From Staphylococcus roterodami (GTDB lineage Bacteria; Bacillota; Bacilli; Staphylococcales; Staphylococcaceae): a DNA stretch of 64,000 nt. Below, piece after piece: positions 46,401-54,862 of the stretch (its first letter is position 1; each line of letters starts with the position of its first letter). The stretch is from positions 682,001-746,000 of the forward strand of contig CP092781.1 of assembly GCA_022493055.1 (NCBI GenBank), read 5' to 3'. A model generated the notes under the pieces. It was not told where the DNA came from. It searched no databases and saw only the letters and a list, made by a program, of their open reading frames with translations. The translations under genes were made by a program, and so were the position numbers.

Positions 46401-47941
46401 ATGACAAAAGAATTTCATGCAGTAAATAATGTGCAACAACAGAATGAAAAGAACAAAAAGCAATATAAACCAATTTGGATTGTTATGAGTTTTATAGTGC
46501 TTATTGTTGTACTTTTATTGCCCACACCAACAAGTTTGCCTTTAATGGCAAAAGCTGTGTTAGCCATTTTAGCTTTTGCAGTCATTATGTGGGTAACAGA
46601 AGCGGTATCTTATCCAGTTTCAGCGACATTAATTATTGGTCTTATGATATTGTTGTTAGGATTTAGTCCTGTTCAAAACTTAGCGACTAAATTAGGAAAC
46701 CCTAAAAGTGGTGGAGCCATTTTAACTGGTAGTGATTTTTTAGGTACTAATCATGCATTATCATTAGCATTTAGTGGATTTGCAACATCAGCTGTTGCAC
46801 TTGTAGCTGCCGCCTTATTTTTAGCTGCGGCAATGCAAGAAACAAATTTACACAAAAGATTGGCATTAATTGTTTTATCAATTGTAGGCAATAAGACACG
46901 TAATATAGTCATAGGTGCTATTGTTGTTTCAATTGTTTTAGCATTTTTTGTACCTTCAGCAACAGCAAGAGCAAGTGCAGTAGTACCAATTTTATTAGGG
47001 ATGATTGCAGCATTTAAAGTATCAAAAGATAGTAGATTAGCGTCATTATTAATCATAACGTCAGTACAAGCTGTTTCGATTTGGAATATCGGTATTAAGA
47101 CGGCTGCAGCACAAAATATAGTGGCTATTAATTTTATAAATCAACATCTTGGATTTGATGTGTCATGGGGTGAATGGTTTTTATATGCTGCACCATGGTC
47201 AGTCATGATGTCGATAGCATTATATTTCATAATGATTAAAGTGATGCCACCTGAAATTAATGCAATTGAAGGGGGAAGAGAATTAATTAAAGAAGAATTG
47301 CATAAACTTGGACCAGTGAGTGCACGCGAATGGCGTCTTATAGTCATTTCACTTTTATTATTAGTCTTTTGGTCAACTGAAAAAGTATTACATCCAATTG
47401 ATTCAGCATCGATTACAATCATTGCTTTAGGTATTATGTTGATGCCTAAAATAGGTGTTATGACTTGGAAAGGTGTAGAAAATAAAATACCATGGGGAAC
47501 AATTATTGTGTTTGGTGTTGGTATTTCTTTAGGGAATGTATTATTAAAAACGGGAGCAGCACAATGGTTAAGTGATCAAACATTTGGTGCGCTAGGATTA
47601 ACGCATTTACCTCTTATTGCAACCATTGCACTCATAACGTTATTTAATATATTAATTCATTTAGGTTTCGCTAGTGCTACAAGTCTTTCATCAGCATTAA
47701 TACCTGTATTTATTTCTTTAACTTCTACGCTACATTAATAGGATTTGTTTTAATTCAACAATTTGTAATTAGCTTTGGATTTTTATTACCAGTTAGTGCA
47801 CCTCAAAATATGCTTGCATATGGAACTGGTACATTTACAGTTAAAGACTTTTTAAAAGCTGGTATACCATTAACAATTGTTGGTTATATTTTAGTTTTAA
47901 TTTTCAGTTTGACATATTGGAAATGGTTAGGCTTACTTTAA
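46401..47941 (+). pseudogene. DASS-type anion/dicarboxylate transporter, frameshifted near 3' end
   Basis: A divalent anion:sodium symporter-like gene. The first frame encodes 445 residues with about ten membrane helices (AVLAILAFAVIMWVTEAVSYP; SATARASAVVPILLG; VGISLGNVLLKTGAAQWL; LGFASATSLSSALIPVF) and stops at 47736-47738. The following 67 codons, from 47738 in another frame, continue the family as IGFVLIQQFVISFGFLLPVSAPQNMLAYGTG.. and end at 47939-47941 with a natural stop. So a small deletion (one base, or four, seven, ten and so on) or a two-base insertion has split the gene near 47735 and removed the last two helices from the main product. Either a real broken gene or a sequencing error. 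Ribosome site AAGGGGCG at ATG 46401. Confidence 0.85.
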
Positions 47942-48027
47942 AAAGGTAAACACTAGTAACAATACATTACTTTTAAAATCGTGATAAGATTGTGATAAAA
48001 ATTATAGAAAATATAGGTGATTAAAAT

Positions 48028-49401
48028 ATGGCAGTAGCTGTGTTATTGAATCGGATGTTTCGCATAGAGAACAACCCGTTATTTGAATATATATATCAAC
48101 AAAAGGATACAATCAAATCATGTTATTTTATTATCGCTGAAGAGGACATGTCAACAGCATCTGAATTGAAAGCAAGATTTTATCGTGGTACGATGCAACG
48201 CTTTTATCAATCATTAGTAAATAAAGGCTTTATTCCACATGTACTTTCTTATGAAAATATTATTTCTTTTTGTAAAAAAAATAATATAACTGAAGTAGTG
48301 GTAGCTGGGGATATTATGAGTTATCATCTTGAAGACTATGATATTTTACATCAACGTCCATATTTTGAAGAAGCGCAAATTGAAGTGACATTAGTGCGCG
48401 GAAATCATTATTTTAAAGCGAGTAAAACCATGAATCAACAAGGAGAGCCTTATAAAGTTTTTACAAGTTTTTATAAAAAATGGAGACCATATTTGCGAAT
48501 TAGAGATGTTTATCATTATGATTTGAGTCAATTAAAAGACATTGTCATTGAAGCATCAAATGAATTAAACTATAGAGATTTAAATGAAGGATCGTCTGAA
48601 ACTATAGAACAAGATAAATGGCAACGTTTTTTAAATCATGAAATACAAAACTACGAATATAATAGAGAGTATTTACCTGAAGTTTTAACAAGCCAATTAA
48701 GTATTGCACTCGCATATGGGTTGTTAGATATTATTGAAATTTTTAATGATTTACTGTCTCGTTATGAAGAAGATGAATCTAATTATGAAGCATTTATTCG
48801 TGAACTTATTTTTAGAGAATTTTATTATGTTTTAATGACACAATTTCCAGAAACTGCATATCAATCATTTAAAGAAAAATATCGTCGAATTAAATGGTCA
48901 GATAATGAAGCGGAATTTGGTGCATGGTGTGATGGACAAACAGGATTTCCAATCATTGATGCAGCGATGATGGAATTACAACAAACCGGATTTATGCACA
49001 ATAGGATGAGAATGGTTGTTTCGCAATTTCTAACAAAAGATTTATTTATTGATTGGACTTGGGGAGAAAATTTTTTCAGAAAATATCTAATTGATTACGA
49101 TGCAGCTTCCAACATTCATGGATGGCAATGGTCAGCATCGACAGGAACTGATGCAGTGCCATATTTTAGAATGTTTAATCCGATTAGACAGAGTGAGCGA
49201 TTTGATCCTAAAGCATTGTATATAAAAAAGTATTTACCAATTTTAAATCCAGTAGATGCAAAATATTTACATGATACACATCATAATCAGTCTAAAATTA
49301 TGGAACAAGGCGTAGAATTAGGTCATCATTATGCAAAGCAAATTGTGAATCACAAAGAAAAAAGGGAGCAAGTTTTAGCGAATTTTAAAGCAATCGATTA
49401 G
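48028..49401 (+). CDS. phrB: DNA photolyase
   Basis: A 457-residue deoxyribodipyrimidine photolyase that repairs UV dimers with light. The N-terminal Rossmann domain (VAVLLNRMFRIENNPLFEYI) would bind the antenna chromophore; the C-terminal FAD domain has WCDGQTGFPIIDAAMMEL, HNRMRMVVSQFLTKDLFIDW and ASNIHGWQWSASTGTD, with the conserved tryptophans. Length is normal. Start ATG with a modest TAGGTG site. It follows the broken transporter by 87 bases and precedes a strong terminator. Confidence 0.93.
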   Translation: MAVAVLLNRMFRIENNPLFEYIYQQKDTIKSCYFIIAEEDMSTASELKARFYRGTMQRFYQSLVNKGFIPHVLSYENIISFCKKNNITEVVVAGDIMSYHLEDYDILHQRPYFEEAQIEVTLVRGNHYFKASKTMNQQGEPYKVFTSFYKKWRPYLRIRDVYHYDLSQLKDIVIEASNELNYRDLNEGSSETIEQDKWQRFLNHEIQNYEYNREYLPEVLTSQLSIALAYGLLDIIEIFNDLLSRYEEDESNYEAFIRELIFREFYYVLMTQFPETAYQSFKEKYRRIKWSDNEAEFGAWCDGQTGFPIIDAAMMELQQTGFMHNRMRMVVSQFLTKDLFIDWTWGENFFRKYLIDYDAASNIHGWQWSASTGTDAVPYFRMFNPIRQSERFDPKALYIKKYLPILNPVDAKYLHDTHHNQSKIMEQGVELGHHYAKQIVNHKEKREQVLANFKAID

Positions 49402-49422
49402 TAATTGAATGAGGATAAATTA

Positions 49423-49463
49423 AAAAACCAACTAAGATAATTTTCATCTTAGTTGGCTTTTTT
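49423..49463. terminator. Terminator between phrB and convergent membrane genes
   Basis: AAAACCAACTAAGAT pairs with ATCTTAGTTGGCTTTTTT; strong in the plus direction and possibly used from the minus side as well. Confidence 0.85.
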
Positions 49464-49471
49464 CAAATAGA

Positions 49472-49756
49472 TTATCGTAATAAGTTTGTAAACAGTGTGA
49501 AGTATAAAACGACATACTGTAAAAATGTGATGATGTAAATATACTTGAGTCTAATTTTAATATATTGAGGTACTTGCCATTTAGGATATTGACGTTCAAA
49601 ATAAAGCATTTGCTGGATGAAAACACCTATACCGAGAGGAAGGAGCATAAGCATAATGCTTTTAGTGTAACTTAGACCTATATCATGCCATAGGTGACCA
49701 ATAATCATTTGAAGAATAATGACCGAAATGATTAATACAATTATATTTAGTGTCAC
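49472..49756 (-). CDS. Small membrane protein coupled to DUF1361 gene
   Basis: A 94-residue protein with three membrane helices and the basic loop FERQYPKWQVPQYIKIRLKY between helices two and three. No family recognised. GTG start, overlapping the stop of the upstream gene by four bases (GTGA), so it is translated with the DUF1361 protein and may be its partner. Confidence 0.7.
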   Translation of the reverse strand: MTLNIIVLIISVIILQMIIGHLWHDIGLSYTKSIMLMLLPLGIGVFIQQMLYFERQYPKWQVPQYIKIRLKYIYIITFLQYVVLYFTLFTNLLR

Positions 49757-50370
49757 TTTATCAACCTCACTCCTTTACCAAATAATAGAATAGCTGCTTG
49801 CATCACTACCATATAACAAACAAAAACAGCTGTATTTAAAGTCAGACTTTCTAAAATATGGTTTAACACACGCAATGGTTCATTAAAGAAATAAACAGAG
49901 TGTAGGCGTAAGAAGCGGCCGATATAAATACCAAACCCATTTAAAAACATCAAGCAGATAATAATGGTTCTATTAAGCCATTGGTGTGTTGTAAGTGTTA
50001 GAATTTCAAAATAAATTAAAATCATTACATAGACAGCTAGAAAAACGCCCAGTAATAAATACGTAAAGTATTTCCATTCGGCTAAATTAAGGCCAGCATA
50101 AAAATTAAATTGAAATTGGTTTAAGTGAATTAAGTCTGTGACCATATAAAATGTATTTGGTAATAATAATACAAAAATAAAGCTATAAATGATAAAGAGT
50201 GGCCATTCATATTTTTTATTTGGTTTAAATAATCGTAAAAGAAGGCTCAACTCAAATGGTATATATGCTAAAAATAAATTTAAAGTCATAAATTGAAATA
50301 TTTTAGTCTCAAAAAGAGAGGCTATGAATAAGACTAAAAAGTATATTCTAGCGATGTATCTTGATTTCAT
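49753..50370 (-). CDS. DUF1361 membrane protein
   Basis: A 205-residue membrane protein with six or seven helices; LLLPNTFYMVTDLIHL is the typical DUF1361 motif. Function unknown. First gene of a two-gene minus-strand operon. The 192 bases upstream of it, to the DUF296 gene, are AT-rich with no clear promoter. Confidence 0.8.
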   Translation of the reverse strand: MKSRYIARIYFLVLFIASLFETKIFQFMTLNLFLAYIPFELSLLLRLFKPNKKYEWPLFIIYSFIFVLLLPNTFYMVTDLIHLNQFQFNFYAGLNLAEWKYFTYLLLGVFLAVYVMILIYFEILTLTTHQWLNRTIIICLMFLNGFGIYIGRFLRLHSVYFFNEPLRVLNHILESLTLNTAVFVCYMVVMQAAILLFGKGVRLIK

Positions 50371-50562
50371 AAAATATAAACACTACTTTCTGATGATAAA
50401 AAGTTATTAATGTGAATCAAACAGTTACAAATATTTACATTGACTGTTAATGTCGCGTTGCGTAAACACAATGACATATTTAGAATGTAAATATATGTGA
50501 AACTATAATTAAGCACTAATGATAACTTGTAATAAAATGTGATTCAACTAAAAAGTAATGTG

Positions 50563-50985
50563 TTATTTTGGGTCGAGTAAATTTAAACCGATAGCTTCAT
50601 TAAAAGTACGATGAATGTCCATATCTGTATGAGTGATTATGATTTCAGCGGTAGCAGAAACAATAGCTTTAGATAGGTGACCACTATATGTTTGATAAGT
50701 TTGAGTGCCAAAAGTTGCATGTAAATGAGCGAAATGTCCATTGTCTAAACGAGAAATATTACCCAGTAGACTTGTAAGTTCCAGAGGTTCAGTGATATGA
50801 CGTTCTTCATATTCCTTTGTTGTTAAATTGAAAAATTTTAAAACGACATCATCACAGGCACCAATACCACTCACAGTGGCAAATTTCAAATTGTTTGTAT
50901 CGGCGAAATGTGTAATAGATTCAACGATATCTTCACCTTTTTCTAAAACGAGTAACGTGGTATGATTGTTTCTTTGTATTTTCAT
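50563..50985 (-). CDS. DUF296 (PPC domain) protein
   Basis: A 140-residue single-domain protein of the PCC/DUF296 family (FATVSGIGACDDVVLKFFN at the start; FAHLHATFG and YSGHL carry the histidines that may bind metal). In plants this domain is fused to AT-hooks; in bacteria it stands alone and its role is unclear. AAGGGG on the minus strand is better placed for ATG 50985 than for ATG 50994. Divergent from norA. Confidence 0.8.
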   Translation of the reverse strand: MKIQRNNHTTLLVLEKGEDIVESITHFADTNNLKFATVSGIGACDDVVLKFFNLTTKEYEERHITEPLELTSLLGNISRLDNGHFAHLHATFGTQTYQTYSGHLSKAIVSATAEIIITHTDMDIHRTFNEAIGLNLLDPK

Positions 50986-51034
50986 TATATACATCCCCTT
51001 TATCCTTATTCGATTTTAATTATACAATTAAAAG

Positions 51035-51095
51035 GATAATAACGATAATTATAAAGATTAAAATATTGTCAAATATAGTAAGGTTGTAATACAAT
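51035..51095 (+). promoter_or_regulatory. norA upstream region with Fur-like repeat and TTGT palindrome
   Basis: GATAATAACGATAATTAT (51035-51052) holds two GATAAT units in Fur-box style. TTGTAATACAA (51084-51094) is an inverted repeat of the TTGT type favoured by MgrA-like and other norA regulators. A candidate -10 TATAAT is at 51149-51154. Confidence 0.4.
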
Positions 51096-51192
51096 ATAGA
51101 AACTTTTTACGGATAAATAGCTTTAACTGCTGTTTTATGTGGAAAGATTATAATAACATTTTATTGATAGGGAATGAAAAAGAGGTGAGCAT

Positions 51193-52353
51193 ATGAACAA
51201 ACAGATTATCGTTTTATATTTTAATATTTTCTTAATATTTTTAGGAATTGGTTTAGTCATTCCAGTCTTACCTGTGTACTTAGAAGATTTGGGATTAACT
51301 GGTAGTGATTTAGGTCTTTTAGTTGCTGCTTTTGCTTTATCTCAAATGATCATATCGCCTTTTGGTGGAACATTGGCTGACAAATTAGGGAAAAAGTTAA
51401 TTATTTGTATTGGGTTAATTCTTTTTTCTGCTTCTGAATTTATGTTTGCAGTAGGACATAATTTTTCAATATTAATGTTATCAAGAATTATTGGTGGTAT
51501 GAGTGCTGGCATGGTTATGCCTGGCGTTACAGGCTTAATCGCTGATATTTCACCAAGCCACCAAAAAGCGAAAAACTTTGGTTATATGTCCGCAATAATT
51601 AATTCAGGATTTATTTTAGGACCTGGTATAGGTGGTTTTATGGCAGAAGTATCACATCGATTGCCATTCTATTTTGCAGGTGGGTTAGGTATCGTGGCGT
51701 TTATTATGTCTGTCATTTTAATTTATGATCCTAAGAAGTCAACAACTACAGGCTTCCAAAAATTAGAACCGCAGTTGTTAACGAAAATTAATTGGAAAGT
51801 ATTTATTACACCGGCAATCTTAACATTAGTGTTAGCCTTTGGTTTATCAGCATTTGAAACACTTTTCTCACTATATACATCATATAAAGTGAACTATACG
51901 CCTAAAGATATTTCAATTGCGATTACAGGTGGTGGTATATTTGGTGCGATATTCCAAATATATTTCTTTGATAAATTTATGAAATATTTCTCAGAACTAA
52001 CATTTATCGCATGGTCTCTATTATATTCAGTAATTGTTTTAATCTTATTAGTCTTTGCAAATGGTTACTGGTCTATTATGATAATTAGTTTTATAGTCTT
52101 TATAGGATTTGACATGATAAGACCAGCTATTACAAATTATTTTTCTAATATAGCAGGAGATAGACAAGGATTTGCTGGTGGATTAAACTCTACATTTACG
52201 AGTATGGGGAACTTTATTGGTCCATTAATCGCAGGCGCATTATTTGATGTTCATATAGAAGCGCCGATTTATATGGCAATTGCAGTTTCATTAGCAGGTA
52301 TAATTATTGTTTTGATTGAAAAGCAACATAGAACAAAATTGGAACAACAATAA
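51193..52353 (+). CDS. norA: Multidrug efflux pump NorA
   Basis: A 386-residue major facilitator with twelve helices that exports fluoroquinolones, dyes and biocides by proton antiport. Motif A GGTLADKLGKK and motif C GFILGPGIGGFMAE are intact. Against the 388-residue prototype that I remember, it has many substitutions (for example E31, A80, F226 area) and a different C-terminus (HRTKLEQQ), so it is a divergent allele, like norA variants II or III, or the ortholog in a sister species. AGAGGTGAG precedes the ATG. Known S. aureus control by MgrA, ArlRS and Fur. Confidence 0.93.
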   Translation: MNKQIIVLYFNIFLIFLGIGLVIPVLPVYLEDLGLTGSDLGLLVAAFALSQMIISPFGGTLADKLGKKLIICIGLILFSASEFMFAVGHNFSILMLSRIIGGMSAGMVMPGVTGLIADISPSHQKAKNFGYMSAIINSGFILGPGIGGFMAEVSHRLPFYFAGGLGIVAFIMSVILIYDPKKSTTTGFQKLEPQLLTKINWKVFITPAILTLVLAFGLSAFETLFSLYTSYKVNYTPKDISIAITGGGIFGAIFQIYFFDKFMKYFSELTFIAWSLLYSVIVLILLVFANGYWSIMIISFIVFIGFDMIRPAITNYFSNIAGDRQGFAGGLNSTFTSMGNFIGPLIAGALFDVHIEAPIYMAIAVSLAGIIIVLIEKQHRTKLEQQ

Positions 52354-52415
52354 TTGTAATGTCACGTCGAAATAATATTGGAATATGGTATGAGTTAGAA
52401 TAACAATTCGGAGTT

Positions 52416-52467
52416 AGCATCGATTTTCTTGAAATATTAATTAAGAAAATTGATGCTTTATATTTTT
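52416..52467 (+). terminator. Terminator of norA
   Basis: AGCATCGATTTTCTT (52416-52430) pairs with AAGAAAATTGATGCTT (one mismatch), followed by a T-rich stretch with TTTTT. Confidence 0.8.
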
Positions 52468-52651
52468 AAAGATTCAATTTTTTAGAATGTTTTAGTCTTT
52501 CAATTTAAATATTACATGTAACAAAAAATGATATTGAGTAATAATCATGTTACAAATATTACATTCTTTTTAAATTGCATTCCACTTACCTATTTGCATA
52601 ACAGTATTATGTTAAGATGTAAAAAAATGAGTAAGGAAATGTGGGTAGGGG

Positions 52652-53095
52652 ATGACTTTTAAAAATTTGTTTTTAAGTGTTGTCGCAATCATATTAACAG
52701 TGTGCCTTTTAGGTTTGCTAGTATTGGCGACAAATCAAGAAGCGCTTGCTAAAGTGCATAAAACGATAAATACGCTTCATAAAATAAAAGTTTCAGATGA
52801 AGATAATAATAAAAAGACAATTGGTATTTTCAATAGTCATACGGCTAACGCCTCGGAATTAAAAAATGATACTAATAAGCATAATGATTTATATGCTAAT
52901 CACACAAATATGTTTAATGAACAAGAATGTCAAGTTATCGCAGAGCGTTATTCACATAAACATATGAATGATAATTATCAATTGGAAAAAGTATCGAAAA
53001 CGCATCAAGGATTCAATTATATTTATTCAAATGGAAATCCAAATGGAAAACAACATGTAAATATATCTAATCAAGGTGTTCTTTTATTGAAATAA
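52652..53095 (+). CDS. Unknown protein with N-terminal membrane anchor
   Basis: A 147-residue protein: one N-terminal hydrophobic segment (residues 5-26, LFLSVVAIILTVCLLGLLVL) and an asparagine-, lysine- and histidine-rich hydrophilic remainder, so probably exported and tethered. The C-terminal third (QECQVIAERYSHKHM to HVNISNQGVLLLK) looks like a small folded domain. No family recognised. GTAGGGGATG is the start context: AGGGG is only about three bases from ATG 52652, so the true start may differ. Confidence 0.65.
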   Translation: MTFKNLFLSVVAIILTVCLLGLLVLATNQEALAKVHKTINTLHKIKVSDEDNNKKTIGIFNSHTANASELKNDTNKHNDLYANHTNMFNEQECQVIAERYSHKHMNDNYQLEKVSKTHQGFNYIYSNGNPNGKQHVNISNQGVLLLK

Positions 53096-53241
53096 TATAA
53101 GCAGTGTATTCGATTTGAATATGCTGTTTTTTATTTTAAATGAAATGACAGAGATAATAATGAATGTCAAAAACTTATCAATTTATGCTACTTGTGAAAG
53201 TGATATTATAGTTTTTGAAATAGTTTTTATGAGGTGTTGAA

Positions 53242-53724
53242 ATGGCTAAAAATAAGAAAACTAATGCAATGAGAATGCTTGACCGAGCTAAAGTTAAATA
53301 CGATGTACATAGTTTCGAAGTACCAGAGGAACATTTATCTGGGGAAGAAGTTGCCAAGATTATTAAAGAAAATGTTGAAACGGTATTTAAAACTCTGGTA
53401 CTAGAAAATGCGAAACATGAGCATTTTGTCTTTGTAATTCCAGTTAATAAGACGTTAGATATGAAAAAGGCAGCTGCGATTGTTAATGAAAAGAAATTGA
53501 ATCTTATGCCTTTAGAAAATTTGAAAAATGTAACTGGATATATACGTGGTGGTTGTTCACCAATAGGTATGAAACAATTATTTCCAACAGTCATTGACGC
53601 ATCAAGTGAACAGTATGAATTTATTAGTGTAAGTGGAGGACTTCGTACGATGCAAATAACAATTGCTGTTGACGATTTGATAAGTATTACTAAAGCTAAA
53701 ATTGGCTCGGTTGTTCATGATTAA
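53242..53724 (+). CDS. YbaK/EbsC-type aminoacyl-tRNA deacylase
   Basis: A 160-residue single-domain editing protein (start NAMRMLDRAKVKYDVHSFE; VFKTLVLENAKHEHFVFVIPVNKTLDMKKAA; GYIRGGCSPIGMKQ with the conserved Gly-Gly-Cys-Ser-Pro). YbaK proteins hydrolyse wrongly charged tRNA, such as Cys-tRNA(Pro). GAGGTG upstream of the ATG. Monocistronic; repeat copy 5 follows. Confidence 0.88.
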   Translation: MAKNKKTNAMRMLDRAKVKYDVHSFEVPEEHLSGEEVAKIIKENVETVFKTLVLENAKHEHFVFVIPVNKTLDMKKAAAIVNEKKLNLMPLENLKNVTGYIRGGCSPIGMKQLFPTVIDASSEQYEFISVSGGLRTMQITIAVDDLISITKAKIGSVVHD

Positions 53725-53770
53725 ACAATGTAATTATGCAAATCAAAAAGTGATTAATTAGGTAGATGAA

Positions 53771-53929
53771 GAGGTTGAGACATAAAGTTTTTGTACTCTG
53801 GGAAACCGATTAACGGCTTCCCAAAAGCAGGATTTTCGGCAGAAGCTCTCACGATGCGACAAAATTTGAAAAACAATTTTGCTCATCGTTCGGTTCTGCT
53901 CAGATCCTAAACGCTTTTGTCCTGACCTC
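53771..53929 (+). repeat. Dispersed 160-bp structured repeat, copy 5
   Basis: Same orientation as copies 1 to 3. Ends GAGGTTGAGACATAAAG and CTTTTGTCCTGACCTC. The inner hairpin reads GGGAAACCG with CGGCTTCCC, and GCAGAA with TTCTGC is intact. It lies between the YbaK gene and fruR. Confidence 0.88.
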
Positions 53930-54017
53930 TTTTTTGTTGGCATTTTAATGATTATGATTGGAAATAATCAAATTTTTGATCAAAACACGTGAATATTGTA
54001 ATTTTATCGTCACATTT

Positions 54018-54079
54018 TGATTGTTTGTGATTGTTTTTGGTAATTTATGATTGAAATGTGAAAGCGTACTCATTATAAT
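54018..54079 (+). promoter_or_regulatory. fru operon promoter with phased repeats and cre-like site
   Basis: TTGAAA (54051-54056), a 17-base spacer and TATAAT (54074-54079) form a near-ideal sigma-A promoter. The spacer is largely TGAAAGCGTACTCA (54059-54072), which fits the CcpA cre consensus with one mismatch. TGATTG words at 54018, 54028 and 54048 are spaced by 10 and 20 bases, on one face of the helix, and are a likely FruR operator. Confidence 0.75.
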
Positions 54080-54100
54080 ACAAGTTGAGATGGGGTGATG

Positions 54101-54862
54101 ATGATAATTACTGAAAAGAGACACGAGTTAATATTAGAGGAGCTTTCGCATAAGGATTTTTTAACATTGCAAGAATTAATTGATAGAACGGGTTGCAGTG
54201 CTTCAACTATTCGAAGAGATTTATCAAAATTACAACAATTAGGTAAATTACAACGTATTCATGGTGGTGCCATGTTAAAAGAGAATCGTATGGTCGAAGC
54301 AAATTTAACTGAAAAGTTAACTACTAATCTAGATGAAAAGAAAAAGATTGCTAAATTGGCAGCGGCTCAAATCAATGACAACGAATGTTTGTTTATTGAT
54401 GCTGGTTCATCTACGCTTGAGCTTATTCAATGCATTCAAGCAAAAGATATTATTGTTGTAACAAATGGTTTAACTCATGTAGAAGCATTGCTTAAAAAGG
54501 GAATTAAAACGATTATGCTAGGTGGTCAAGTTAAAGAAAATACACTGGCAACTATTGGTTCAAGCGCAATGGAAATACTGAGGCGTTATTGTTTTGATAA
54601 GGCGTTTATCGGTATGAATGGTCTAGATATTGAACTTGGTCTAAGTACACCAGATGAGCAAGAGGCTTTAGTGAAACAAACGGCAATGTCGTTAGCTAAC
54701 AAGTCTTATGTACTAATTGATCACTCTAAGTTTAATAAAGTATATTTTGCTCGTGTACCAATGTTAGAAAGCACGACAATCATCACATCTGAAAAAGCAT
54801 TAAATCATCAAGCGTTAAAAGAATACCAACATAAGTATCACTTTATAGGAGGGACATTATGA
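54101..54862 (+). CDS. fruR: DeoR-family fructose operon repressor FruR
   Basis: A 253-residue DeoR regulator: N-terminal helix-turn-helix (FLTLQELIDRTGCSASTIRRDLSKL) and a sugar-phosphate-binding DeoRC domain (DAGSSTLEL; TNGLTHVEAL; GMNGLD; DHSKFNK). It should respond to fructose 1-phosphate made by the operon it controls. GTG 54095 and ATG 54098 are in frame; GGGG at 54092-54095 better suits ATG 54101 or 54098. Its stop overlaps the fruK start by four bases. Confidence 0.92.
   Translation: MIITEKRHELILEELSHKDFLTLQELIDRTGCSASTIRRDLSKLQQLGKLQRIHGGAMLKENRMVEANLTEKLTTNLDEKKKIAKLAAAQINDNECLFIDAGSSTLELIQCIQAKDIIVVTNGLTHVEALLKKGIKTIMLGGQVKENTLATIGSSAMEILRRYCFDKAFIGMNGLDIELGLSTPDEQEALVKQTAMSLANKSYVLIDHSKFNKVYFARVPMLESTTIITSEKALNHQALKEYQHKYHFIGGTL

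Noticed and set aside
47700..47760. Programmed frameshift in the anion transporter
   Set aside because: No slippery heptamer or downstream pseudoknot is evident, and the stop is followed at once by a second TAG; an ordinary indel is simpler.
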